From: CAYMOV01 sp964392085
Lineage (GTDB): Bacteria; Oederibacteriota; Muellerivitia; Muellerivitales; Muellerivitaceae
Reading direction: 5' to 3'
Length of the DNA: 11,114 nt
NCBI GenBank assembly: GCA_964392085.1
Contig: CAYMOV010000085.1
Span: 1-11,114 of the forward strand
Each line of letters begins with the position of its first letter. Within the stretch, counting starts at the first letter, position 1. Positions 5,361-11,114 of the stretch are shown here, piece after piece. The notes beneath the pieces were generated by a model, which saw only the letters and a list, made by a program, of their open reading frames with translations, was not told the origin of the DNA and did not search any database. The position numbers and the translations under genes were made by a program.

Positions 5361-6380
5361 ATGAAGACCAAGAGTTGGCGTTGGGCCCTGCTGGCCCCCC
5401 TGGCCCTGTTCGCTGGTTGCGTCCCTCCCAGCACCCTGCCGGATGTGGATTACCAGCCCGTGAGCGTGGCCCAGGAAAGCGGTTCGAAGTTCTCCCGGAT
5501 CACCACCAGCAACGACGGCGTCGAGAGCCCGCGCATCTGGGCCGAGAACATGTACCAAGGCTCGCTGAAGGCCTTCGCGGTGAGTTCCGACGAGTCCAAG
5601 ATCGCCTACGTGGGCTACAAGGAAGGCAAGTTCAACGTCTACGTCAAGAGCCTCCGGGGCGGCAACCAGATCACCCAGCGCACCTTCGGCAACCTGGACA
5701 ACGTGACCGACGTGGCCTTCTCGAAGGACGGCCATAAGATCGCCTTCAGCGGGGCCAGCAACGGCTACTACCGGATCTTCATCATGGACGCGGAGAAGGG
5801 CTCCGCCATGCGGCAGGTCACCACGGAGAGCAGCAACTTCTACCAGCCGGTCTTCGGACCGGATGGCAAGAACCTGTATTTCTCCCAGGGCACCAACGAC
5901 GGGACCAACAACCTCTGGTCCTACGACCTGGACAAGGCGTCCTTCACGCAGTACACCCGGGGCTTTTTCCCGACCTTCTGGTCGAACCCGAACAAGGTGG
6001 TCTTGAGCCGCCTGAACCTGATCAAGGACCAGGACACCGAGGAGATCGTGGAGCGCCAATACGCCATCTGGCTCTACGACCTGGAGGACAGCCAGGAAGT
6101 GCTGATCGCCTCCTCGAAGGAGCGGGATTTCTTCACGCCCTCCGTCTCGCCGGACGGTGAGCGGATCGTGTTCAGCTCCCAATCGGTCTCCAACAAGATC
6201 CGCAATTTCGACCTCTATACCATCAACATCGACGGGTCCGGCCTGACCCGACTGACCTTCCACCCCGGCAACGACGTGTGCCCGGTGTGGTCCCCGAGCG
6301 GGAAGTCGGTGTACTTCCTCTCCCAGCGCGGCGACCCGAAGGGCAACTACAACATCTGGAAGATGGACGTGGCCCAATAA
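5361..6380 (+). CDS. TolB-like (PD40) beta-propeller lipoprotein
   Basis: 339 residues, with AAGGAG six bases before the ATG. The N-terminus is a lipoprotein signal with lipobox LFAGC (16-20), so Cys20 should be lipidated; Val at +2 suggests outer-membrane placement. Six propeller blades with the PD40 'SpDG..i.F' pattern are visible: AVSSDESKIAYVG (73-85), AFSKDGHKIAFSG (119-131), VFGPDGKNLYFSQ (164-176), FFPTFWSNPNKVVLS (202-216), SVSPDGERIVFSS (261-273) and VWSPSGKSVYFLS (309-321). This is the architecture of the TolB C-terminal domain, but the TolB N-terminal domain is absent and TolB itself is periplasmic and not lipidated. It probably binds another envelope protein, perhaps the barrel-like protein encoded just upstream. 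It is the last gene of the unit, with a terminator 15 bp on. Not enough to call tolB. Confidence 0.82.
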   Translation: MKTKSWRWALLAPLALFAGCVPPSTLPDVDYQPVSVAQESGSKFSRITTSNDGVESPRIWAENMYQGSLKAFAVSSDESKIAYVGYKEGKFNVYVKSLRGGNQITQRTFGNLDNVTDVAFSKDGHKIAFSGASNGYYRIFIMDAEKGSAMRQVTTESSNFYQPVFGPDGKNLYFSQGTNDGTNNLWSYDLDKASFTQYTRGFFPTFWSNPNKVVLSRLNLIKDQDTEEIVERQYAIWLYDLEDSQEVLIASSKERDFFTPSVSPDGERIVFSSQSVSNKIRNFDLYTINIDGSGLTRLTFHPGNDVCPVWSPSGKSVYFLSQRGDPKGNYNIWKMDVAQ

Positions 6381-6395
6381 GCCCCACCTGAAACG

Positions 6396-6429
6396 AAAAG
6401 GCCGCCCCCGACCGGGGGTGGCCTTTTTT
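6396..6429 (+). terminator. Intrinsic terminator of the envelope operon
   Basis: AAAAGGCCGCCCCC (6396-6409) and GGGGGTGGCCTTTT (6414-6427) form a 14-bp stem, counting one G-U pair, with loop GACC. A six-T run (6424-6429) follows. It closely resembles the terminator at 8664-8697. Confidence 0.93.
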
Positions 6430-6540
6430 GTTTGGACGATTATCCCCCGGAAACCAGGAAAAACCGGGAAACCTGCGTGGCATTTGGATCGTCTATAGGG
6501 CCTAGCCGTTTCGGCCGGAATACGCCCCCGAGGTTTGTTC

Positions 6541-7575
6541 ATGCAGGTTACCGCCCCCATCGACCGCCTTCCGACCCCGCTTCCCGATGAAACCGCCGAC
6601 CCTCAGGCGGGCCTCTCGCCCTTCCGTTGGGAGGACCTCAACCGCTGGGTGGACGACCACTCCGTCGATCCCGAACTGCTGGCCCATTTCCGCGGGCTGG
6701 CCGCCCGGAAACCGGGCGCGGCGCAAGCCGCCTTCCGGGCGTTGGGCCGGGGGATGAACACCCTCCTCCGGATCGGCAGTTACGACGAGTTCCTCCGGTG
6801 CCCCTGGAACGAACTGGTGGAGCTCTACGCCGAGCAGGTGGTCCGCAGCCAACGGTACGACCGCTCCCCCGAGGCCCGCACCTTGGGCGGGGAAGTGCCG
6901 CTCTCGGGTAAGGCCTTCGAGGCCGTGATCCGGACGAACCACCAACATCCCTGTACGGGGGCCACGGTGCACCGGCGGGTCGAGGCGGTCCGACGCCTTT
7001 GCCCGCCCGACGCGCCCGTGTTGGTGCTGGGCGACGACGATTGGCTGAGCCTGGCCCTTGCCGAGGCGGGGTACGGCGACGTCACGACCCTCGACATCGA
7101 CGCGAAACTCATCGGCCGCCTGGACGCCGAGGCCAAGCGCCGGGGCGTGGCCCTGAAGGCGCGGGTGCAGGACTTCACGGGCCCCCTGGCGCCCGACATG
7201 GCCAGGCCCTACCACCTGGCGGTATTCGACCCCATGTGCACGGTGGAGGGCGTGAAGTTCTTCACCGAGGCCGCGCTCCACCTCTCCAACGGGTCCCCCG
7301 ACACGACCCTTTTCCTCAACACGCACCTGATGAGCCTGCTGCGGCCGGGCCTGGCGGAGCTCCGGCGCTTCCTGGACGGCAAGGGCCTAGAGGTCGCGGA
7401 GTTCCATCCGGCCTTCAACGTCTATCCCGTCTCGCCCGGGACCCGCAAGATGCTCCGGATCCTGTTGGAAACCCTGAATGGAACCTTCCTGCGGAGTCCC
7501 GCGCTCCGCGCCGGGGATTCCGTCGTGAAGTGGTTCGTCTCGGACGCGATGGTCCTGCGTCGGCGCCCTTCCTGA
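6541..7575 (+). CDS. BpsA-like (DUF43) aminopropyltransferase / Rossmann-fold methyltransferase-like protein
   Basis: 344 residues from the ATG at 6541, preceded by GAGG (6530-6533) seven bases away; a TTG at 6535 is less likely. The C-terminal Rossmann part matches the DUF43 family of branched-chain polyamine synthase, which transfers aminopropyl groups from decarboxylated S-adenosylmethionine onto spermidine-type amines: VLVLGDDDWLSLAL contains the GDDD motif (164-167), followed by TLDIDAKLI (DID, 185-187) and FDPMCTVEG (230 onward). Characterised enzymes have a PPYT-type motif at the last site; here it is PMCT, so the amine pocket may differ. The first ~130 residues are helical and divergent from what I know of archaeal BpsA. 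The membrane protein gene 20 bp downstream is probably co-transcribed. Family assignment is fairly firm; the substrate is inference. Confidence 0.72.
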   Translation: MQVTAPIDRLPTPLPDETADPQAGLSPFRWEDLNRWVDDHSVDPELLAHFRGLAARKPGAAQAAFRALGRGMNTLLRIGSYDEFLRCPWNELVELYAEQVVRSQRYDRSPEARTLGGEVPLSGKAFEAVIRTNHQHPCTGATVHRRVEAVRRLCPPDAPVLVLGDDDWLSLALAEAGYGDVTTLDIDAKLIGRLDAEAKRRGVALKARVQDFTGPLAPDMARPYHLAVFDPMCTVEGVKFFTEAALHLSNGSPDTTLFLNTHLMSLLRPGLAELRRFLDGKGLEVAEFHPAFNVYPVSPGTRKMLRILLETLNGTFLRSPALRAGDSVVKWFVSDAMVLRRRPS

Positions 7576-7595
7576 AAACCCGGGTCCCGGACCCC

Positions 7596-8630
7596 ATGTC
7601 GAAACATGCCCCCTCCCCCCCCGCCCATAAAAGCTTCCTGCCCCTCCTGCTGTTCGGGGTGCTGGTGCTGGGATTGGTGGTGGTCGGGGGCGCGGACGAA
7701 CGACGGGTGATGGAACTGTTGTCACAGGCCCAACTCGGCCCCCTCCTGGCGGCGGTCCTGGCCACGGGGGGATCCATGTTGGCCATGAGTTTCTCCTTCC
7801 GTTCCCTTTACGGCGCCGCGAGGCATCCGCTCCCCTTCCGCCGGGTCTTCTGGGTCACGATGGTGTGCAACGCCTTCAACGTCATCCTGTCCACGGGCGG
7901 GCTGTCGGGCACGGCGGTCCGGTCGCTCCTGCTCAAGCGAAACGGCGTGCCCCATTCGGTGTCACTGCCCGTGTCCATGGTCCAAGCCCTCCTGAGCAAC
8001 CTCGTGATGGTGGCGCTCTGCGCCCTGGTGGCCTTGCCCCTGTCCCGTCCCGCCAAGGACGGGGGGTTTCCCGTGGGGCACGTCATCCTGGCCGCCTTGG
8101 GTCTGTTGTTGGTGTGGACCTGCCTGATGGCCTCGGCATTCTTCGTTTCCGGGATCCGCGATTGGGGCCACCGGTCGGCCCAGGGCCTCCTCCGTCGGTG
8201 GAAGCGCATGGCTTGGATGGGGAAACGGCTGGAGGTGATCCACCGCAACCTGGAAAGCTGCGCGGGCCTTTTGGGGCGGGAAAAGGGGGCCTTGGGGTTC
8301 GCCCTCCTGTGCCTGTTCGCGGATTGGGGGTGCTACGCCACCGCCCTGGGCGCCTGCTTCGCGGCCGTGGGGATCCCCCTCGGCCTGACGAAACTGCTGA
8401 TCACGTTCTCCGTGGTGTTCCTGACCACCGAACTCTCCGTGACGCCGTCCGGGTTGGGGATCACCGAGGGGATCCTGGCCTACGTGTTGACCCATCGGGG
8501 CATTCCGTTGGAGCCCGCCTTGGCTGCGATCCTGCTTTTCCGGGCGGTCTACTTCGTCCTTCCCGTGGCGGTGGCGGCCGCCTTCCAACTGGACATGATC
8601 CGCGAGGGATGGGACAAGTCCGAGGCGTAG
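7596..8630 (+). CDS. LPG_synthase_TM (UPF0104/AglD-like) integral membrane protein
   Basis: 344 residues from the ATG at 7596; the long open frame upstream (from 6999) is an out-of-frame shadow of the previous gene. There is no clear ribosome site, so translation may depend on coupling to the DUF43 gene 20 bp upstream. About eight hydrophobic segments are visible, near residues 13-32, 47-67, 84-101, 126-149, 161-184, 233-258, 264-280 and 305-330. Family hallmarks are NVILSTGGLSGTAVRSLLLKR (95-115, shown in part) and the C-terminal PSGLGITEGILAYVL (284-298), matching the 'GlG..Eg' motif of the MprF flippase-type domain, HpnL and AglD relatives. Such proteins move or aid transfer of lipid-linked or lipid-modifying groups across the inner membrane. 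The soluble MprF synthase domain is absent, so this is a stand-alone membrane domain with unknown cargo. Confidence 0.82.
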   Translation: MSKHAPSPPAHKSFLPLLLFGVLVLGLVVVGGADERRVMELLSQAQLGPLLAAVLATGGSMLAMSFSFRSLYGAARHPLPFRRVFWVTMVCNAFNVILSTGGLSGTAVRSLLLKRNGVPHSVSLPVSMVQALLSNLVMVALCALVALPLSRPAKDGGFPVGHVILAALGLLLVWTCLMASAFFVSGIRDWGHRSAQGLLRRWKRMAWMGKRLEVIHRNLESCAGLLGREKGALGFALLCLFADWGCYATALGACFAAVGIPLGLTKLLITFSVVFLTTELSVTPSGLGITEGILAYVLTHRGIPLEPALAAILLFRAVYFVLPVAVAAAFQLDMIREGWDKSEA

Positions 8631-8663
8631 GAATCCGCCTCACGACCCGATCACTGGGAACAA

Positions 8664-8697
8664 AAAAAGGCCGCCCCCAGTCGGGGACGGCCTTTTT
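8664..8697. terminator. Bidirectional intrinsic terminator between convergent genes
   Basis: AAAAAGGCCG plus CCCC (8664-8678) pairs with GGGG plus CGGCCTTTTT (8683-8697), with one C/A mismatch and loop AGTC. Five T follow on the plus strand and seven on the minus strand (A run 8662-8668). It can stop both the membrane-protein transcript and the convergent dehydrogenase transcript. It shares sequence and layout with 6396-6429. Confidence 0.9.
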
Positions 8698-8739
8698 GTT
8701 TCCGGCTTATTTTCGGCTTTCCGCCAACCGCACTTCGAC

Positions 8740-8784
8740 GTTGCTCAGTGTCCTGAGGCGCGCAAAGCGCCTTGATGGGGCAAC
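8740..8784. repeat. Nested inverted-repeat element downstream of the dehydrogenase
   Basis: Outer arms GTTGC (8740-8744) and GCAAC (8780-8784) enclose CTCAG/CTGAG (8744-8748/8753-8757) and AGGCGC/GCGCCT (8756-8761/8767-8772). The first part, CTCAGTGTCCTGAGGCG (8744-8760), closely matches 9703-9720 on the other side of the dehydrogenase gene. It is probably a short intergenic repeat. Confidence 0.45.
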
Positions 8785-8802
8785 CGCCGACGGCTGGGTT
8801 TC

Positions 8803-9498
8803 TTACCAAGGAATCTCCGTCCCGTCGTTGTACAGGAACTTGCCCGTCCAGGACAGGTCGAGCTTGAGCAACGTAGCGGCGATGGCCGAGGCCGAGACCC
8901 TCGGCTCCAGCTGGGCGTTCGGGCCGCCCATGTCGGTCTTGACCCAGCCCGGGTCGAGTGTCACCACGGTGACGCCGTCCGCCTTCAGGGCGAAGGACTC
9001 GGTGCGGGTCACCTTGTTGAGGGCGGCCTTCGAGGCGCCGTAGGCGTAGAAGTTGGGGTTGTCGGTGCGCCCGATGGACCCCAGGCCGCTGGTCATGTTG
9101 AGGAGCCGGGGGTTCTTGCCCTTGCGCAGGAGCGGCAGGAGGGCCTTGGCGACCCGCAGGGGACCGATCAGGTTGGTCTCCAGGCAATCCCGCATAACCT
9201 GGAAGTCCAGGTCCTCCAGTTTCGCGTCGTAGGGTTGGGGCATGACGCCCGCGATGTTGCAGACCGCGTCCAGCCGGTCGGTCAGCTTCGCGGTCGCCGA
9301 AGCGCAGGCGGCCGCCGAGGCGTCGTCGGATACGTCGAGGGCCACGGGCTTGAGGTTGGGGAACTTGGACGCCAGGGCTTTCAGGGTCTCGGGCTTGCGG
9401 CAGGCGCCGATGACGGTATGGCCTCCCTCCAGGAGGACGGTGGAAAGGGCCAGGCCGATGCCTCGGTTGGCGCCGGTGATGAAGATGGTTTGGGACAT
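8803..9498 (-). CDS. Short-chain dehydrogenase/reductase (C-factor-like SDR)
   Basis: 231 residues from the ATG at 9496-9498, with AGGAG seven bases upstream. All classical SDR landmarks are present: nucleotide-binding TGANRGIG (8-15), acidic DV (55-56), NIAG (81-84), structural Asn109, catalytic Ser137, Tyr153 and Lys157 (YGASK), and PGWVKTDMGG (183-192). ACRKP after the second strand, with Arg34, suggests NADP(H). Overall it resembles the C-factor/CsgA-like subgroup of short SDRs of about 230 residues. The substrate cannot be told from sequence. The gene stands alone: convergent to the membrane-protein gene, with a 358-bp spacer to the divergent HAD gene. Confidence 0.9.
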   Translation of the reverse strand: MSQTIFITGANRGIGLALSTVLLEGGHTVIGACRKPETLKALASKFPNLKPVALDVSDDASAAACASATAKLTDRLDAVCNIAGVMPQPYDAKLEDLDFQVMRDCLETNLIGPLRVAKALLPLLRKGKNPRLLNMTSGLGSIGRTDNPNFYAYGASKAALNKVTRTESFALKADGVTVVTLDPGWVKTDMGGPNAQLEPRVSASAIAATLLKLDLSWTGKFLYNDGTEIPW

Positions 9499-9541
9499 GA
9501 TTTAACTCCTGGATTTTTATCCTTACGACGAAGCAACAGCC

Positions 9542-9560
9542 ATTCCACCACGGAGACACG
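9542..9560 (+). repeat. Dispersed intergenic repeat, copy 2
   Basis: ATTCCACCACGGAGACACG matches 3051-3069 at 18 of 19 positions. An imperfect reverse-oriented relative lies at 9703-9720, so the two bound a segment of about 140 bp in opposite orientation. Another weak relative is AGGGAGACACCGGA at 9612-9625. Confidence 0.6.
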
Positions 9561-9567
9561 GAGCCTC

Positions 9568-9586
9568 AGTTTGGAACTAACAAACT
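9568..9586. repeat. Small inverted repeat in the dehydrogenase/HAD spacer
   Basis: AGTTTG (9568-9573) and CAAACT (9581-9586) flank seven bases in an AT-rich patch. The 9499-9856 spacer otherwise holds no supportable gene; a 64-codon minus-strand frame at 9585-9779 has neither a ribosome site nor a recognisable sequence. Confidence 0.3.
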
Positions 9587-9702
9587 AAAACAAAGAACTG
9601 ATTGAGTCCTTAGGGAGACACCGGAAGGATGGTTTCGGCCTGATTGCCCGCACCGCTCTTTTAAACCCAACGTTTGGCGTTTCTGGCCTGAACAGCAGTA
9701 AT

Positions 9703-9720
9703 CTCAGTGTCCCTGTGGCG
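9703..9720 (+). repeat. Short repeat related to 8744-8760
   Basis: CTCAGTGTCCCTGTGGCG here and CTCAGTGTCCTGAGGCG at 8744-8760 agree over the first ten bases and the final GGCG. Both lie on the same strand on either side of the dehydrogenase gene. Its reverse complement is an imperfect match (13 of 17) to CCACGGAGACACGGAGC starting at 9548. Confidence 0.45.
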
Positions 9721-9725
9721 AATGA

Positions 9726-9752
9726 TTGACTTGTGCCGTTCATGAGTCTAAC
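9726..9752 (+). promoter_or_regulatory. Weak promoter candidate for the HAD-HIT pair
   Basis: TTGACT (9726-9731, five of six -35 bases) and TCTAAC (9747-9752, four of six -10 bases) are separated by 15 bp, shorter than ideal. It would give a leader of about 100 bases. Confidence 0.28.
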
Positions 9753-9856
9753 CCCGCCGCGCCCCATGAATATCGGCAAATTGCGCTGGGCTTGTCACCC
9801 CCTTGCGTCCCGAATGGGGTTGCCAGGCCCGCCCCGGAGGGGGTAAAAGGAACGCC

Positions 9857-10600
9857 ATGGAAAAACCCCAAGCCCTGATCCTCGACTTCGACGGCCTGAT
9901 CCTGGACACCGAGACCGCTCATTTCCAGGCCTGGACCGAGGCCTACGCGACCTACGGCCTGACCCTCCCGCTGGAACGCTGGGTGCTCTGCGTGGGCACG
10001 GACTGGAACGCCTTCAACCCCTACCTCGATATCGAGGCGAAAGCGGGACCGGACTTCGACCGGGCGGAGTTCCAGTCCAAGAAGGCCGGACGGGCCAACG
10101 ACCTGATCATCCTCTTGGGCCCCCGTCCGGGGATCGTGGAGATGCTGGAGGAGGCAAGGACGGCCGGGTTGAAGTTGGGGGTGGCCTCCAGTTCGGACCG
10201 CGCCTGGGTGGAAGGGCATTTGTCCCGGTTGGGCCTGCGGGAGTATTTCAGCGCCGTGAAGACCGCGGGCGACGTACCCAAGGTGAAGCCCGATCCCGCC
10301 CTTTACTTGCGTTGCCTGGAGGCCCTGGGGGTTTCCGCGTCGGACGCCGCGGCTTTCGAGGACTCGCCCAACGGCATCCGAGCCGCCAAGGCCGCGGGGA
10401 TCTACACCTTCGCCTACCCGAACGGCGTGACGGAGAAGTTGGACCTGTCCCTGGCCGACCGGGTGCTCACCCACCCGAAAGAATGGCGGATGGCGGTCAA
10501 CGGTTGGGAAGGCCAAGCCGGTCCCATATGCGCCCCTCACCCCGACCCTCTCCCTCAAGGGGAGAGGGGGAATGATCGAAAGGCGATAGGCCATGATTGA
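9857..10600 (+). CDS. HAD-superfamily hydrolase (beta-phosphoglucomutase-like, subfamily IA) with repeat-derived C-terminal tail
   Basis: 247 residues from the ATG at 9857, six bases after AAAAGG; the frame is open from 9803 but that part looks non-coding. All four HAD motifs are present: DFDGLILDTE (Asp10 nucleophile, Asp12 acid/base), Ser111 in GVASSS, Lys144 in KVKPDP, and FEDSPNGIRAAKAAG (Glu168/Asp169) for magnesium. The cap insertion after motif I makes it subfamily IA, close to beta-phosphoglucomutase and sugar-phosphate phosphatases. The substrate cannot be stated. The HAD domain ends near residue 210 (THPKEW). The last ~37 residues, including APHPDPLPQGERG, come from a palindromic repeat at 10535-10568 and are probably not part of the fold. 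It overlaps the HIT gene by 8 bp, so the two are likely translated in a coupled way. Confidence 0.88.
   Translation: MEKPQALILDFDGLILDTETAHFQAWTEAYATYGLTLPLERWVLCVGTDWNAFNPYLDIEAKAGPDFDRAEFQSKKAGRANDLIILLGPRPGIVEMLEEARTAGLKLGVASSSDRAWVEGHLSRLGLREYFSAVKTAGDVPKVKPDPALYLRCLEALGVSASDAAAFEDSPNGIRAAKAAGIYTFAYPNGVTEKLDLSLADRVLTHPKEWRMAVNGWEGQAGPICAPHPDPLPQGERGNDRKAIGHD
10535..10568. repeat. Palindromic 'PHPDPLPQGERG' repeat within the 3' end of the HAD gene
   Basis: CCCTCTCCC (10546-10554) and GGGAGAGGG (10560-10568) form a perfect 9-bp stem around TCAAG, preceded by CCCTCACCCCGA (10534-10545). I recall this type, reading as PLPxGERG-like peptide in one frame, as a very widespread bacterial intergenic repeat. 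Here it is read through by the HAD frame. Confidence 0.7.
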
Positions 10601-11024
10601 CGATTGTCCCCTCTGTAAGAAAACAACCGAAGCCTTGGCGGGGAATAACCCTTCCCTTGTCCGGGATTTCGGGAAGTCCCTGCTCTTCCTCGGCGACCAC
10701 CAATACTTCCGGGGAGCCTGCGTCCTGGTCTGGAAGGGCCACGTCCGGGAGCCCCATGAGCTGTCCGAAGCCGACCAACAGATGATGACGCGGGACCTCC
10801 TGCGCGCCGGGAAGGCGGTGCAGGAGGCCCTCCGCCCCTGGAAGCTCAACTATTCCTGCTTCGGCAACCTGGTGCCGCACCTGCATTGGCATATCTTCCC
10901 CCGGTATGAATCAGACCCGGACCGCCTGGAGCATCCCTGGCTCCATTCGTCCGAGTTCCCGAAACACCCCACGACGGACGCTGATCGGGCGGAACTCCTC
11001 CCGCGGCTTCGCTCCCACCTCTGA
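10593..11024 (+). CDS. HIT-family nucleotide hydrolase
   Basis: 143 residues from an ATG overlapping the HAD stop by eight bases; AAAGG (10579-10583) lies nine bases upstream. The histidine-triad motif is intact: VPHLHWHIFPRY, with His96, His98 and His100 of HxHxH. This is the nucleotidyl hydrolase/transferase centre used on substrates such as diadenosine polyphosphates or nucleoside phosphoramidates. An N-terminal CPLC (Cys5, Cys8) is the half zinc site common in HIT proteins. Upstream, NYSCFGN (86-92) supplies the conserved Asn. It is most similar in layout to small bacterial Ap4A-hydrolase-like HIT proteins. With the HAD phosphatase it may form a small phosphate-metabolite clean-up pair, which is inference. 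Confidence 0.9.
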   Translation: MIDDCPLCKKTTEALAGNNPSLVRDFGKSLLFLGDHQYFRGACVLVWKGHVREPHELSEADQQMMTRDLLRAGKAVQEALRPWKLNYSCFGNLVPHLHWHIFPRYESDPDRLEHPWLHSSEFPKHPTTDADRAELLPRLRSHL

Positions 11025-11051
11025 GTCCAAGGCCTCTCCCCATTGCTGTAT

Positions 11052-11078
11052 GATGCCCCCGCGGTGGATGCCCCCGCG
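11052..11078 (+). repeat. Short tandem repeat near the right edge
   Basis: GATGCCCCCGCG occurs at 11052-11063 and 11067-11078, separated by GTG, a 15-base period. In one frame this reads DAPAVDAPA and stays open to the window edge, so it may be the start of another gene, but no start codon with a ribosome site is visible. Confidence 0.4.
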
Positions 11079-11114
11079 ATCCCACGGCCTTTTTCCGGCC
11101 TGAAGTCCGAGCGC

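Noticed and set aside
6447..6473. Near-direct repeats CCGGAAACC and CCGGGAAACC upstream of the DUF43 gene
   Set aside because: Short and low-complexity; spaced 17 bp but no good promoter nearby to give them meaning as operators.
4647..6560. 637-codon minus-strand frame opposite the envelope operon
   Set aside because: Antisense of two well-supported genes and of a terminator; long antisense frames are expected at this GC content. Composition is not protein-like.
6999..7595. Upstream extension of the membrane-protein frame
   Set aside because: It overlaps the DUF43 gene out of frame and is Arg/Gly/Pro-rich; the hydrophobic protein starts sensibly at 7596.
8740..8784. tRNA-like or cloverleaf folding of nested stems
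   Set aside because: Only 45 bases, with no acceptor stem of seven pairs, no GTTC-type T loop and no anticodon arm arrangement.
9740..10849. 369-codon minus-strand frame opposite the HAD and HIT genes
   Set aside because: Antisense shadow of two genes with intact catalytic motifs.

Overview
The window is a GC-rich (strongly G/C at third codon positions) stretch of bacterial chromosome containing two 100-base runs of N (1835-1934 and 4108-4207). These are scaffold gaps, which suggests a draft or metagenome-assembled genome. A signal-peptide beta-rich protein with an aromatic C-terminus, an outer-membrane-type lipoprotein and a PilZ protein point to a diderm (Gram-negative) bacterium. Very long Thr/Pro-rich 'TPTFTAT' tracts ending in a small beta-sandwich domain are something I associate, from memory, with uncultured phyla such as FCPU426, Firestonebacteria or Elusimicrobiota. 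That placement is a guess. No rRNA, tRNA, CRISPR array, insertion sequence or phage gene was seen.

Layout. (1) 1-2301: the 3' part of a giant Thr/Pro-repeat surface protein (+) faces the 3' part of a second Thr/Pro-tailed protein (-), with a probable bidirectional terminator near 1233-1273. The N-terminus of the second protein is lost in gap 1. Right of the gap is a PilZ-domain gene (-). (2) 2441-4107: a DUF218/YdcF-type membrane-anchored protein (+), a 372-bp intergenic region with several inverted repeats and a dispersed repeat, then a papain-fold protein (+) cut by gap 2. (3) 4319-6429: a well-formed sigma70-type promoter, a structured leader, a secreted beta-rich (putative outer-membrane) protein, a hairpin-filled spacer, a six-bladed TolB-like propeller lipoprotein and a strong intrinsic terminator. 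This looks like one bicistronic envelope operon. (4) 6541-8697: a DUF43/BpsA-like aminopropyltransferase followed after 20 bp by an LPG_synthase_TM (UPF0104) membrane protein, ending in a bidirectional terminator. (5) 8740-9856: a convergent short-chain dehydrogenase (-) flanked on both sides by related short repeats. (6) 9857-11024: a HAD phosphatase overlapping a HIT-family hydrolase by 8 bp. The HAD reading frame runs through a palindromic repeat that seems to have been added to its 3' end.

The items most worth pursuing are the pairing of a divergent branched-polyamine-synthase-like enzyme with a lipid-flippase-type membrane protein, the structured promoter/leader of the envelope operon, and the dispersed repeats in three intergenic regions, one of which has become coding.
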